Positions 47,089 to 55,541 of a stretch of 64,000 nucleotides of DNA are shown piece by piece. Within the stretch, counting starts at the first letter, position 1, and every line of letters begins with the position of its first letter. The position numbers were made by a program, and so were the translations under genes. The stretch comes from Lachnospiraceae bacterium. Its GTDB lineage: Bacteria; Bacillota; Clostridia; Lachnospirales; Lachnospiraceae. The stretch lies in the NCBI GenBank assembly GCA_017434885.1, contig JAFSGE010000030.1, positions 124,001 through 188,000 on the forward strand, read 5' to 3'. A model generated the notes under the pieces. The model searched no databases, was not told the DNA's origin, and saw only the letters and a program-made list of their open reading frames with translations.

Positions 47089-47161
47089 GCTGGAATGGCG
47101 CAGTTGGTAGCGCAACTGATTCGTAATCAGTAGGTCGAGGGTTCGAGTCCCTTTTCCAGCT
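47089..47161 (+). tRNA. tRNA-Thr, anticodon CGT
   Basis: 73 nt with a complete cloverleaf. The acceptor GCTGGAA pairs with TTCCAGC (47154-47160). The D stem is GCGC/GCGC, the anticodon stem ACTGA/TCAGT has loop TTCGTAA (CGT at its centre), and the T stem encloses TTCGAGT. CCA is not encoded: the discriminator is T at 47161. A hairpin terminator follows. Confidence 0.95.
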
Positions 47162-47172
47162 TTTACATGAAA

Positions 47173-47206
47173 ACGCATGTAAGTCACAGACTTATGTGCG
47201 TTTTTT
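47173..47206 (+). terminator. Terminator after tRNA-Thr
   Basis: Twelve-base stem with two G-U pairs (47173-47184 with 47190-47201), five-base loop, T-run to 47206. Confidence 0.85.
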
Positions 47207-47233
47207 ATATTGATTTTTGGAGGAAGAAAAACA

Positions 47234-47878
47234 ATGGAAAAAGAACCTTGGAGACTTGAAAAAGAACAGATGGTAAGAGATTTTCATGTATGGAATGAAA
47301 GTGCCGAGAAAGGTCAGATTGTTTTTACAGGTTCTTCTTTGATGGAGATGTTTCCCATTCAGGAGTGGGTGAAAGAATTAGGAGAAGATGCCCCTGTTAT
47401 ATATAACCGTGGCGTTGGCGGGTATCGGACTACAGATTTGCTCCCGATTTTGGATGCCTGCGTCTTTGAGCTTGCACCCCGCAAGGTATTTATCAATATC
47501 GGAACCAATGACTTAAGTGACCCGGATATTCCCATTGAAAAGGTAATGGAAAACTATGACAGGATTATTACTATAATAGAAGAGCGCATTCCCGGTGTAA
47601 TTATTTATATGATGGCATACTATCCGGTTAATTATGATGCAGCTACAGAAGAGATGAAACCCTGCCTTTTAATTCGCACCAATGAAAAAATAAAAACAGC
47701 CAACGAACAGGTAAAGTCACTTGCTGAAAAGCATGGACAAAGGTATATCGACGTCAATGCACCTCTTACCGATAAACAAGGCAGACTGAAAGCCGAATAT
47801 ACCATTGAAGGCATGCATATCAAACCAGAAGGCTACCGCGCAATCTTCGCCGATGTTATGAAATATGTATATGATTGA
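47234..47878 (+). CDS. SGNH/GDSL-type hydrolase
   Basis: 214 residues from ATG 47234 (GGAGGA upstream). Block I is FTGSSLMEMFP with the serine, block II NRGVGGYRTTDLLP, block III IGTNDLSDP with the oxyanion Asn, and block V DVNAPLTDKQGRLK...GMHIKPEGY with the His-containing end. The family includes platelet-activating-factor acetylhydrolase-like enzymes that hydrolyse ester or acetyl bonds. There is no signal peptide, so it acts in the cytoplasm. Substrate unknown. Confidence 0.88.
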   Translation: MEKEPWRLEKEQMVRDFHVWNESAEKGQIVFTGSSLMEMFPIQEWVKELGEDAPVIYNRGVGGYRTTDLLPILDACVFELAPRKVFINIGTNDLSDPDIPIEKVMENYDRIITIIEERIPGVIIYMMAYYPVNYDAATEEMKPCLLIRTNEKIKTANEQVKSLAEKHGQRYIDVNAPLTDKQGRLKAEYTIEGMHIKPEGYRAIFADVMKYVYD

Positions 47879-47955
47879 TGGAGATAAAATGATTTCGTAT
47901 CATAAATTTGATAGTAGCATAAATTTGCAGATAAACGTTGAATGAGATGAGAATA

Positions 47956-48105
47956 GAAAACGCAAAAGAATTTGTTCAAAGCCCTTATTCGCGATGAAGA
48001 TGAGACTTAAAAATCGTGGACGCCTTTGCGGAACACGATTTTTGTTTTAGAAGGCTCATCGGAATGCTTCGCGAAACAGGACGAGAACAAATCTTTTGCA
48101 TTTTC
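47956..48105. repeat. Large intergenic imperfect hairpin (150 nt)
   Basis: Nested inverted repeats fill the gap between two convergent genes. The outer stem pairs 47956-47977 with 48085-48105 (20 pairs, one bulge, one mismatch). Inner stems are 47988-47993 with 48070-48075 (TTCGCG/CGCGAA), 47999-48004 with 48055-48060, and 48009-48018 with 48034-48043 (ten bases, perfect). No reading frame of interest lies within. It could be a terminator for both sides, a MITE-like palindrome, or a structured RNA. Confidence 0.7.
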
Positions 48106-48106
48106 C

Positions 48107-48928
48107 CTATTTATGCTTCAAATACCAATGCTCTGCCCACTGCAGACACTGGTATAATCCCATGGCAATAAAGCATAAAATAATGATAGAAGTAATCACC
48201 ATATTTAGTTGGAACACCTGCGAGCCATAAATAATCAGATAACCAAGTCCGCGTCTTGCTGCAAGAAATTCTCCGATAATAACGCCTACAAGTGCCAGAC
48301 CGATATTGACCTTCATATTACTGAGTAATAACGGAACGGAAGACGGTAAAATTACTTTGGTAAAGGCAGTAAAACGCGTTCCGCCCAGCGTGGTAATCAG
48401 TTTCAGCTTTTCGGCATCTGCCTGTTTAAATCCGGTATAGAGATTGATAATGGAACCGAATACTGCAACGGAAATACCGGCAACGATAATGGTATCGGTT
48501 CCTGTTCCCAACCAGACAATAATTAACGGTGCAAGAGCAGATTTCGGCAAACTGTTCAGGACTACCAGATATGGTTCCAAGATTTCAGAAATTGTCTTGG
48601 AATACCACAGCAGTGTAGAAACAAGTAAACTGATTACATTAATGAGCAGAAAGCTGATTAATGTTTCAAACAAGGTAATGCCGGTATGAATAAAAAAGGA
48701 ACCTTCAAGTACCATTTCGATAAAGAAGGTAGCAACAAGTGAAGGGCTGCTGAAAAAGAAGGTGTCTATCCATTGCATTCGCGCAGAAACTTCCCAAAGA
48801 ACCAAAAACAAAACTAAAATTAAAATCCGCATTATTGTCACAAAATGGTGGTGTCTTTGGTGCTTTTGCAAAAATACTTTCTGCGCATCGGAAATTTCCT
48901 GTTTAGAGGCTGTCTGTTCCATATTCAT
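48107..48928 (-). CDS. ABC transporter permease, NitT/TauT (SsuC) type
   Basis: 273 residues from the complement ATG at 48928, preceded by AAGGAGATTTCAG; a longer frame to 49003 lies in the ATPase gene. Six membrane helices are visible. The cytoplasmic EAA loop reads GGTRFTAFTKVILPSSVPLLL, and the C-terminal loop GEFLAARRGLGYLI fits the family. It overlaps the end of the ATPase gene by 26 bases. Such permeases work with a binding protein for nitrate, sulfonates, taurine or thiamine precursors; none is present here, so the substrate cannot be named. Confidence 0.88.
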   Translation of the reverse strand: MNMEQTASKQEISDAQKVFLQKHQRHHHFVTIMRILILVLFLVLWEVSARMQWIDTFFFSSPSLVATFFIEMVLEGSFFIHTGITLFETLISFLLINVISLLVSTLLWYSKTISEILEPYLVVLNSLPKSALAPLIIVWLGTGTDTIIVAGISVAVFGSIINLYTGFKQADAEKLKLITTLGGTRFTAFTKVILPSSVPLLLSNMKVNIGLALVGVIIGEFLAARRGLGYLIIYGSQVFQLNMVITSIIILCFIAMGLYQCLQWAEHWYLKHK

Positions 48929-49676
48929 CTGAAATCTCCTTCCACAAAATAGAAAAATAATATTGAAATTCAGGAGCATTGCGAGCTGCCAAAAGGGAAT
49001 CATCCGGTAAGGTAAGAGAAACGGCTATTTCCTTTTTTATGGTAGCAGGGCGTTTGCTTAAAATAAGAATTCTGTCAGAGAGAGCGATGGCTTCGGACAA
49101 GTCGTGGGTAACAAGAACGGTAGTGATGCCTGCACTTCTTATGATGCGTCCGATGTCTGCAGAAACCATAAGTCTGGTCTGATAGTCCAAGGCACTAAAA
49201 GGTTCATCCAACAAAAGCAACTTGGGGCTTAACATCATGGTTCTGATTAAGGCGGCCCGTTGTTTCATTCCGCCGGAGAGTTCTCCTGGTTTTTTGTCCT
49301 GAAAACGGGAAAGTCCGTAATCATTTAATAAAGTCAATGCCTGCTTTTCGCTTTCAGGGTTTATAGTTTTGCTGATTTCGGGACCTAACATAATATTTTT
49401 GTAAATAGTACGCCATTCAAGAAGATGGTCCTGTTGCAGCATATATCCGATCTTTGTATTTTCAGGGTTGGTTAGAAAAATACTTCCCGATTCCGGTTTG
49501 TTTAATCCGGCTATCAGAGAAAGAAGTGTGGATTTTCCGCAGCCGCTGGGCCCCACAACCGATACAAACTCTCCTTTGTTAATCTGAAATGATATATTAG
49601 TTAAAGCAGATGTCTCTCCGGTTAAATTGTGATAGGAGAAGCATACGTTTTGACATTGTAAAATAGGTTCTTTCAT
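48903..49676 (-). CDS. ABC transporter ATP-binding protein, NitT/TauT type
   Basis: 257 residues, complement ATG at 49676. Walker A SVVGPSGCGKSTLLSLIAGL is near residue 40, Q-loop GYMLQQDHLLEW, signature LSGGMKQRAALIRTM, Walker B LLLLDEPFSALD and switch VTHDLSEA. It is a typical SsuB/TauB-like ATPase pairing with the permease that overlaps its 3' end. The short 82-nt gap upstream to the argH promoter holds no riboswitch-like element. The substrate-binding protein must be elsewhere or absent. Confidence 0.9.
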   Translation of the reverse strand: MKEPILQCQNVCFSYHNLTGETSALTNISFQINKGEFVSVVGPSGCGKSTLLSLIAGLNKPESGSIFLTNPENTKIGYMLQQDHLLEWRTIYKNIMLGPEISKTINPESEKQALTLLNDYGLSRFQDKKPGELSGGMKQRAALIRTMMLSPKLLLLDEPFSALDYQTRLMVSADIGRIIRSAGITTVLVTHDLSEAIALSDRILILSKRPATIKKEIAVSLTLPDDSLLAARNAPEFQYYFSILWKEISDEYGTDSL

Positions 49677-49758
49677 GAATTAACTCCTTTCACGGTATAA
49701 TATAGTTTATGAAATAAATCTCTTTTTGTGTAAAAAAACAGTGTTTTAGATAAAAAGA

Positions 49759-49787
49759 TTGAAAATAAACGGGAAATGTGGTAGTAT
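49759..49787 (+). promoter_or_regulatory. Sigma-A-type promoter for argH
   Basis: TTGAAA (49759-49764), 17-base spacer, TAGTAT (49782-49787), 34 nt before the argH ATG. The apparent TTG start of a longer frame coincides with this -35 box. Confidence 0.65.
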
Positions 49788-49821
49788 CAAATTCAGATTT
49801 AACAATTGGAGGATACTGACT

Positions 49822-51213
49822 ATGGCACAGTTATGGGGCGGTCGTTTTACCAAAGAAACGGATCAGCTGGTATATGATTTCAATGCGTCCATTTCTTTTG
49901 ATAAAAGACTGTTTGCTCAGGATATAGAAGGAAGTATTGCCCATGTGGTAATGCTTGAAAAACAAGGGATTCTGACCTGTGAAGAAAAAGATGCGATTGT
50001 AAAAGGACTTACGGGAATCAGAAGTGATGTAGAAGAAGGAAAACTCATTATTACACATGAGTATGAAGACGTCCACAGTTTTGTGGAAGCAAATCTGATT
50101 GACAGAATCGGAGATGCAGGCAAAAAACTGCATACCGGCAGAAGTCGAAATGATCAGGTAGCGCTGGATATGAAGTTGTATATCAGAGGAGAAGTAGTAC
50201 AGGTTTCAGAGCGCCTTCAGGAATTGCTTTCTACGATTTTAGGTATTATGGAAGAAAATACCAATACCTATATGCCGGGATTTACCCACTTACAGAAGGC
50301 ACAGCCTACCACACTTGCACATCATATGGGTGCTTATTTTGAAATGTTTAAGCGTGATGTCCTCAGAATGCAGGATATTTACAAGAGAATGAATTACTGT
50401 CCGCTTGGATCCGGTGCCTTTGCAGGTACTACATATCCTTTGGACAGAGCATATACGGCATCTCTTCTTGGATTTGAAGGTCCTACCTTAAACAGTATGG
50501 ATTCCGTGGCAGACAGAGACTATGTGATTGAATTTTTGTCGGCATTGTCAACGGTAATGATGCACCTCAGCAGATTTTCTGAAGAGGTGATTATCTGGAA
50601 TTCCAACGAATATCGTTTTGTGGAAATTGATGATGCATTTTCTACCGGAAGCAGTATCATGCCTCAGAAGAAAAATCCGGATATTGCGGAGCTGGTAAGA
50701 GGCAAGACAGGACGAGTTTATGGTGCGCTTATGTCAATTTTGACAACCATGAAGGGAATTCCGCTTGCATACAATAAGGATATGCAGGAAGATAAGGAAG
50801 TAACCTTTGATGCAGTTGATACGGTGAAAGATTGTCTGCTTCTTTTTGACGGTATGTTAAAAACCATGCGTTTTAACAATGCAGTGATGGAAAAGAGTGC
50901 AATGAAAGGCTTTACCAATGCAACTGATGCGGCAGATTATCTGGTGAACAAAGGAGTGCCGTTCAGAGATGCACATGGTATTATCGGACAGCTTGTGCTT
51001 TACTGTATTGAAAGAGGTAAGGCAATTGATGAACTTGCAATCGAAGAATTAAAGGAAATCAGTCCTGTATTTGAAGCAGATGTATATGATGCCATCAGCT
51101 TAAAGACCTGTGTGGAGAAGCGGCTTACCATCGGTGCGCCGGGACAGAAGGTGATGGAGGAAGTGATTGCCCTTCATAAAGCTTTTTTAGAAGAAACAAA
51201 AAATAAAATTTAA
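49822..51213 (+). CDS. argH: Argininosuccinate lyase
   Basis: 463 residues from ATG 49822 (GGAGG upstream; the longer frame starts on the -35 box). It splits argininosuccinate into arginine and fumarate. MAQLWGGRFTKETDQLV is the usual start. The signature TGSSIMPQKKNPDIAELVR is near residue 277 and includes the catalytic serine. HTGRSRNDQVALDMKL and THLQKAQPTTLAHHMGAYFE are also diagnostic. argG does not adjoin it, unlike many genomes. Confidence 0.97.
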   Translation: MAQLWGGRFTKETDQLVYDFNASISFDKRLFAQDIEGSIAHVVMLEKQGILTCEEKDAIVKGLTGIRSDVEEGKLIITHEYEDVHSFVEANLIDRIGDAGKKLHTGRSRNDQVALDMKLYIRGEVVQVSERLQELLSTILGIMEENTNTYMPGFTHLQKAQPTTLAHHMGAYFEMFKRDVLRMQDIYKRMNYCPLGSGAFAGTTYPLDRAYTASLLGFEGPTLNSMDSVADRDYVIEFLSALSTVMMHLSRFSEEVIIWNSNEYRFVEIDDAFSTGSSIMPQKKNPDIAELVRGKTGRVYGALMSILTTMKGIPLAYNKDMQEDKEVTFDAVDTVKDCLLLFDGMLKTMRFNNAVMEKSAMKGFTNATDAADYLVNKGVPFRDAHGIIGQLVLYCIERGKAIDELAIEELKEISPVFEADVYDAISLKTCVEKRLTIGAPGQKVMEEVIALHKAFLEETKNKI

Positions 51214-51278
51214 GCGCAGAAATATTATGTCAAACAGGCAAAAGCCTTAAAATATATCAATTATGAGGAGATATGAAA

Positions 51279-52364
51279 ATGAACGAGAAGTTAAAAGTAG
51301 GTATTTTAGGTGGAACCGGTATGGTTGGACAGAGATTTATTTCTCTTCTTGAAAATCATCCCTGGTTTGAGGTGACAACAATTGCGGCAAGTCCCCGTTC
51401 TGCGGGAAAGACTTACGAAGAGGCAGTTGGCGGAAGATGGAAAATGACCACTCCCATGCCGGAAGCAGTAAAGAATATTGTTGTTATGAATGTCAATGAA
51501 GTAGAAAAGGTTGCAGCAGAAGTAGACTTTGTTTTCAGTGCTGTTGACATGACCAAAGAAGAAATTAAGAAAATTGAAGAGGATTATGCAAAAACGGAAA
51601 CTCCTGTAGTTTCCAATAACTCTGCACATCGTTGGACACCCGATGTTCCTATGGTAGTGCCGGAGATTAATCCTGAACATATGAAGGTAATTGAATTCCA
51701 GAAGAAGAGACTTGGTACAACAAGAGGTTTCGTGGCAGTAAAGCCCAACTGCTCCATTCAGAGTTATGCGCCTGTACTTACCGCATGGAAAGAATTTGAA
51801 CCCTATGAAGTGGTTGCAACTACATATCAGGCGATTTCAGGTGCAGGAAAGACTTTTAAGGATTGGCCTGAAATGGTAGAAAATATCATTCCCTATATTG
51901 GTGGTGAAGAAGAAAAGAGTGAGAAAGAACCTCTTCGTATCTGGGGTGAAATTAAGGATGGCGTGATTGAACCTGCAACAAGCCCCGTAATTACCTGCCA
52001 GTGTATCAGAGTTCCCGTGTTGAACGGTCATACAGCGGCTGTATTTGTGAAGTTCCGCAAACAGCCTACCAAGGAGCAGCTGATTGAAAAGCTTGTAAAC
52101 TTTAAGGGAGTTCCTCAGGAACTTGAACTTCCCAGTGCGCCGAAGCAGTTCATTCAGTATTTGGAAGAAGACAACAGACCTCAGGTTCAGCTTGATGTTG
52201 ACTACGAAAAAGGTATGGGTGTCAGCGTAGGCCGTATCCGTGAAGACAGCGTATATGACTGGAAATTTGTGGGACTTTCCCACAATACTGTGCGTGGTGC
52301 TGCAGGGGGTGCGGTACTTTGCGCAGAATTATTGACAGCTCAGGGATATATTACTAAAAAATAA
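51279..52364 (+). CDS. asd: Aspartate-semialdehyde dehydrogenase, archaeal/fungal-like subtype
   Basis: 361 residues from ATG 51279. The upstream ATG 51273 is only two bases from GAGGAG, so the second one is better placed. It reduces aspartyl phosphate to aspartate semialdehyde with NADPH, a branch point for Lys, Met and Thr. LKVGILGGTGMVGQRFISLL is the NADP site. KPNCSIQSYAPVLTAW carries the catalytic cysteine. QAISGAGKTFKDW and NGHTAAVFVKF follow. The PNCSI-type active site and general pattern resemble the subtype named after archaeal and fungal enzymes, which also occurs in Clostridia. Confidence 0.95.
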   Translation: MNEKLKVGILGGTGMVGQRFISLLENHPWFEVTTIAASPRSAGKTYEEAVGGRWKMTTPMPEAVKNIVVMNVNEVEKVAAEVDFVFSAVDMTKEEIKKIEEDYAKTETPVVSNNSAHRWTPDVPMVVPEINPEHMKVIEFQKKRLGTTRGFVAVKPNCSIQSYAPVLTAWKEFEPYEVVATTYQAISGAGKTFKDWPEMVENIIPYIGGEEEKSEKEPLRIWGEIKDGVIEPATSPVITCQCIRVPVLNGHTAAVFVKFRKQPTKEQLIEKLVNFKGVPQELELPSAPKQFIQYLEEDNRPQVQLDVDYEKGMGVSVGRIREDSVYDWKFVGLSHNTVRGAAGGAVLCAELLTAQGYITKK

Positions 52365-52376
52365 AGGAATACTTAA

Positions 52377-52406
52377 CAGCGGTCGGTCATTAGTCACCGG
52401 CCGCTG
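52377..52406 (+). other. GC-rich hairpin between asd and the EAL gene
   Basis: An 11-bp stem with one G-U pair (52377-52387 with 52396-52406) and an eight-base loop. It lacks a T-run, so its role as terminator is doubtful; it may be an mRNA stabilising or attenuating hairpin. Confidence 0.6.
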
Positions 52407-52425
52407 TATAAGAGAGGGTATGATA

Positions 52426-54150
52426 ATGGACGAATTACGTTATCGAGTGGATTTGTTAAGTGCAATGAATCAGAAACTGGCAAGTGAAGAAAGAATGCTC
52501 AGACTTGTGTGCAATACGTCAAGCAATGCTTTTTTATATGTGAATTTCAAGGAAAATGAAGTGCAGACACTGGCCAACTGGGAATTCTTTTTTCCAAATG
52601 TGGAAATTAAGGATGTGAAAGATATTTCCAAGATTTATTCACAGGTGGAGGATAAGTATGTACTTCCTCTGCGCGAATTGCTGTTCCTTGAAAAATCAGG
52701 AGTATCAGCCAATAGTGCCGTAATTAAGCTGCGGGATGGTAAGACATGGGTGGAATGTGAAGCATCCATTATTTATGATGAACTGAAAAATCCTACCGAT
52801 AAAATTATTCGTTTCAAAAATATATCTAAGTTCCAGAATCAAAATGATGAATTGACTTATATGGCCTACTATGATATTCTTACAGGCCTTTATAACAGAA
52901 ACTATTTTGTGCGTCTTCTTGCTGATTTTGTCAGAAAGGCAGAAGAAGAAAAGAGAATTGTATCCGTCATGTTTGTAGATATTGATGATTTTAGAAAAAT
53001 CAATGACGGACTCGGTCTGATTGTGGGAGATGAAGTGGTTCAGCAGTTTGGACAGTTTCTTGGCGGATTTAAGAGCGACAATATCATTGTGTCTCACTTT
53101 AATGCAGACATTTATTGTATTGCGATTTATGACCCATGCGGCAGTCGCAGTGTAGAATATATTTTTAAGGCAATACAGGAGAGAATCAGTAGTCCGTTTG
53201 TATTAAGTACCGGACAGGAAATTTTGCTTTCCGTTTCTGCCGGTGTGGCGGAATACCCGGAATCTGCAAAGACAACACTTGATTTGATTAATTGTGCCGA
53301 AATTGTTATGTTTAAGGCAAAAGGTACCGGAAAAAATGCCATTCAGTATTTTGATGCGCCGATTTTGTTTGATTTTATTCAAAATGTAACGATTGAAAAC
53401 AAGCTGAAAGAAGCTGTTTTTAATCAGAATTTTATGATGAATTTTCAGCCTCAGTATTATGCGGGCAGCAAAAAATTGCGTGGCGTAGAGGCGTTAGTCC
53501 GTTGGCGGGATACAGACGGTAAGATGATTAGTCCTGCCGTGTTTATTCCGATTGCAGAAAAGAACGGAACCATTATTCCCCTTGGTGAATGGGTAATAGA
53601 AGAGAGTGTTCGTACTTTTGCAAATTGGAAGAAAAATTACAACACTGATATGGTTCTGTCGATGAATATATCGGCAATTCAATGCAAAAAGAACGATTTT
53701 GTAGATAACATCATTAATCTGATATATAAGTATGATATTCGACCGGAAGAAATTGAACTTGAAATTACTGAAAGTATCTTAATTGACAATTTTAGAGACG
53801 TTGTAGAAAAACTTCGCGTTTTGAGGGAACATGGAATCAGAATTTCATTGGATGACTTCGGAACCGGGTATTCTTCTTTGTCTTACTTGAAAGGGTTGCC
53901 GATTGATACCTTGAAAATAGATAAAAGCTTTATTGATACCATGCTTACGGATGAAAATGCCAAGATTATTATTGAATCAATTATTCACATGGTGAAAAAG
54001 TTAGGATTTGAAACAGTGGCAGAAGGGGTGGAATGCGAGGAGCAGTTTGATTATCTTGCATCTATCGGTTGTGACTGTATTCAGGGATTCCTGATGGGAA
54101 AACCCATGACGGGAACAGACATTGAAGATTTGTTAAATCATTTGATTTAA
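52426..54150 (+). CDS. c-di-GMP phosphodiesterase: PAS-like, degenerate GGDEF, EAL
   Basis: 574 residues from ATG 52426, chosen because GAGGG is one base from the ATG at 52420 and seven from this one. A PAS-like N-terminal part (residues ~20-140) precedes a GGDEF-fold domain (~145-300) that starts with AYYDILTGLYNRNYFVRLL. The active-site loop is SHFNADIYCIAI instead of RxGGDEF, so cyclase activity is not expected. The EAL domain (~310-574) keeps EALVRW, EIEITES, LDDFGTGYSSLSYLKGLPID and AEGVE. It should hydrolyse c-di-GMP to pGpG. It is followed after 17 nt by an ATPase gene and then topB. Confidence 0.9.
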   Translation: MDELRYRVDLLSAMNQKLASEERMLRLVCNTSSNAFLYVNFKENEVQTLANWEFFFPNVEIKDVKDISKIYSQVEDKYVLPLRELLFLEKSGVSANSAVIKLRDGKTWVECEASIIYDELKNPTDKIIRFKNISKFQNQNDELTYMAYYDILTGLYNRNYFVRLLADFVRKAEEEKRIVSVMFVDIDDFRKINDGLGLIVGDEVVQQFGQFLGGFKSDNIIVSHFNADIYCIAIYDPCGSRSVEYIFKAIQERISSPFVLSTGQEILLSVSAGVAEYPESAKTTLDLINCAEIVMFKAKGTGKNAIQYFDAPILFDFIQNVTIENKLKEAVFNQNFMMNFQPQYYAGSKKLRGVEALVRWRDTDGKMISPAVFIPIAEKNGTIIPLGEWVIEESVRTFANWKKNYNTDMVLSMNISAIQCKKNDFVDNIINLIYKYDIRPEEIELEITESILIDNFRDVVEKLRVLREHGIRISLDDFGTGYSSLSYLKGLPIDTLKIDKSFIDTMLTDENAKIIIESIIHMVKKLGFETVAEGVECEEQFDYLASIGCDCIQGFLMGKPMTGTDIEDLLNHLI

Positions 54151-54167
54151 GACTGTGAAGGTGAAAG

Positions 54168-55538
54168 ATGATTTTAGGACGCATGCAGGAAATAAAATAT
54201 CTGAATACCTATTATGACCGTGAAGGAAGCCAGATTCTTGTGACTTACGGTGAAAAGAACGTAGGAAAAACTGCGCTTCTTAAGCAATTCATGCAGGATA
54301 AACCTCACCATTATTACAGAGCGCGTTCGGCATCTCTTAGAGAACAGCTTTACCAGTGGGGAAAGGAACTGTCTGAAAATGAAATCCGTACCTTAAAGTA
54401 TCCTTCCTTTAGAGAACTGCTTGATGCAGTGGTTACAGAAGATACTCAGGACGGCAAAAAGATAATTGTAATTGATGAGTTCCAGTATATTGTAAAAGCA
54501 GGCGATGCCTTTATGAAAGATCTGGTCAGTTTTGTGCGCGATGAGAATACAGAGCGTGATGTGATGGTGATTCTGTGCAGTTCTTCCATCGGATGGGTGG
54601 AGAACAGCATGATAAGTAAAATAGGTGCGGCTGCTTATGAACTTTCCGGTTTTCTTAAGATAAAGGAACTGGAATTTGAAGATATGATGGAGTATTTTCC
54701 GGGTTTCGGAACAGAGAAATGTATCGAGGCTTATGCTATTTTGGGCGGCGTACCCGGACTTTGGAAGCATTTCAGTGACAAATTAAGCATCAAAGAAAAC
54801 ATTTGCCGTAATATTTTGCAGGCAGATAAGCTTCTTTATGCACAGGGACAGCAGATTGTGGAAGAAGAACTGCGGGAGACAGCCGTATATAATACAATTC
54901 TTTCCTCTATTGCGGCAGGCAATCATAAATTGAATGATTTATATCTTCATACTGAATTTTCAAGAGCAAAAATCAGTGTATATCTGAAAAATCTGATGGA
55001 ACTTGAACTGGTGGAAAAGGTATTTTCTTACGACACGGAAGGGAAAGCCAATGTGCAAAAAGGAATTTACCGCATTAAAAATCACTTTGTAAATTTCTAT
55101 TTTACCTTTATTTATCCCAATTTAAGCAGATTAGAGATTATGGAGCCTACTGAATTTTACGGGAGATATATTGCACCGTATTTCAGAAGCTATGTGGCGG
55201 AATATTACAAGTCTGTTTGTAACCAGAGAATACAACAGTGGAACAATTGGGGCAAGCTTCCCTTTGAAGCTGTGGAATTCGGGGAATGGGTAGGCAAGCT
55301 TGGGAATATAGATATAATAGCCAAGAGCGAGGATGGAAAAACCATTATCGGATTGTGTAATTTCGAAAAACTCTTAATGCGTTATGATGATTATGAGTGG
55401 CTTTTGTTCTGCGCCGAAAAGGCAAAACTGCGTGTTGATTATGTATATTTGTTTTCAGCAGGGCGTTTTGATGAAAAATTATGTTTAGAAGCCAAAGTAA
55501 AGCACAATATCAAACTGATTACTTTGGATGAGATGTAG
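54168..55538 (+). CDS. AAA-type ATPase of the archaeal-like/DUF234 family
   Basis: 456 residues. The N-terminal nucleotide-binding part has Walker A TYGEKNVGKTALLKQF and Walker B KKIIVIDEFQYIVKAG. Sensor-like MVILCSSSIGWVENSM and then GFLKIKELEFEDMMEYFPGF follow. A winged-helix region (~250-300) and the DUF234-type C-terminal region (~300-456) with LGNIDIIAKSEDGKTIIGL suggest a nuclease-like PD-(D/E)xK fold. Such ATPases are common in archaea and some Firmicutes, with no established role. topB begins three bases after its stop, so both are probably in one operon with the EAL gene. Confidence 0.85.
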   Translation: MILGRMQEIKYLNTYYDREGSQILVTYGEKNVGKTALLKQFMQDKPHHYYRARSASLREQLYQWGKELSENEIRTLKYPSFRELLDAVVTEDTQDGKKIIVIDEFQYIVKAGDAFMKDLVSFVRDENTERDVMVILCSSSIGWVENSMISKIGAAAYELSGFLKIKELEFEDMMEYFPGFGTEKCIEAYAILGGVPGLWKHFSDKLSIKENICRNILQADKLLYAQGQQIVEEELRETAVYNTILSSIAAGNHKLNDLYLHTEFSRAKISVYLKNLMELELVEKVFSYDTEGKANVQKGIYRIKNHFVNFYFTFIYPNLSRLEIMEPTEFYGRYIAPYFRSYVAEYYKSVCNQRIQQWNNWGKLPFEAVEFGEWVGKLGNIDIIAKSEDGKTIIGLCNFEKLLMRYDDYEWLLFCAEKAKLRVDYVYLFSAGRFDEKLCLEAKVKHNIKLITLDEM

Positions 55539-55541
55539 TGA

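Noticed and set aside
49677-49758. Thiamine (TPP) riboswitch for the ABC transporter
   Set aside because: The 82-nt gap is AT-rich and lacks the conserved TPP-box stretches.
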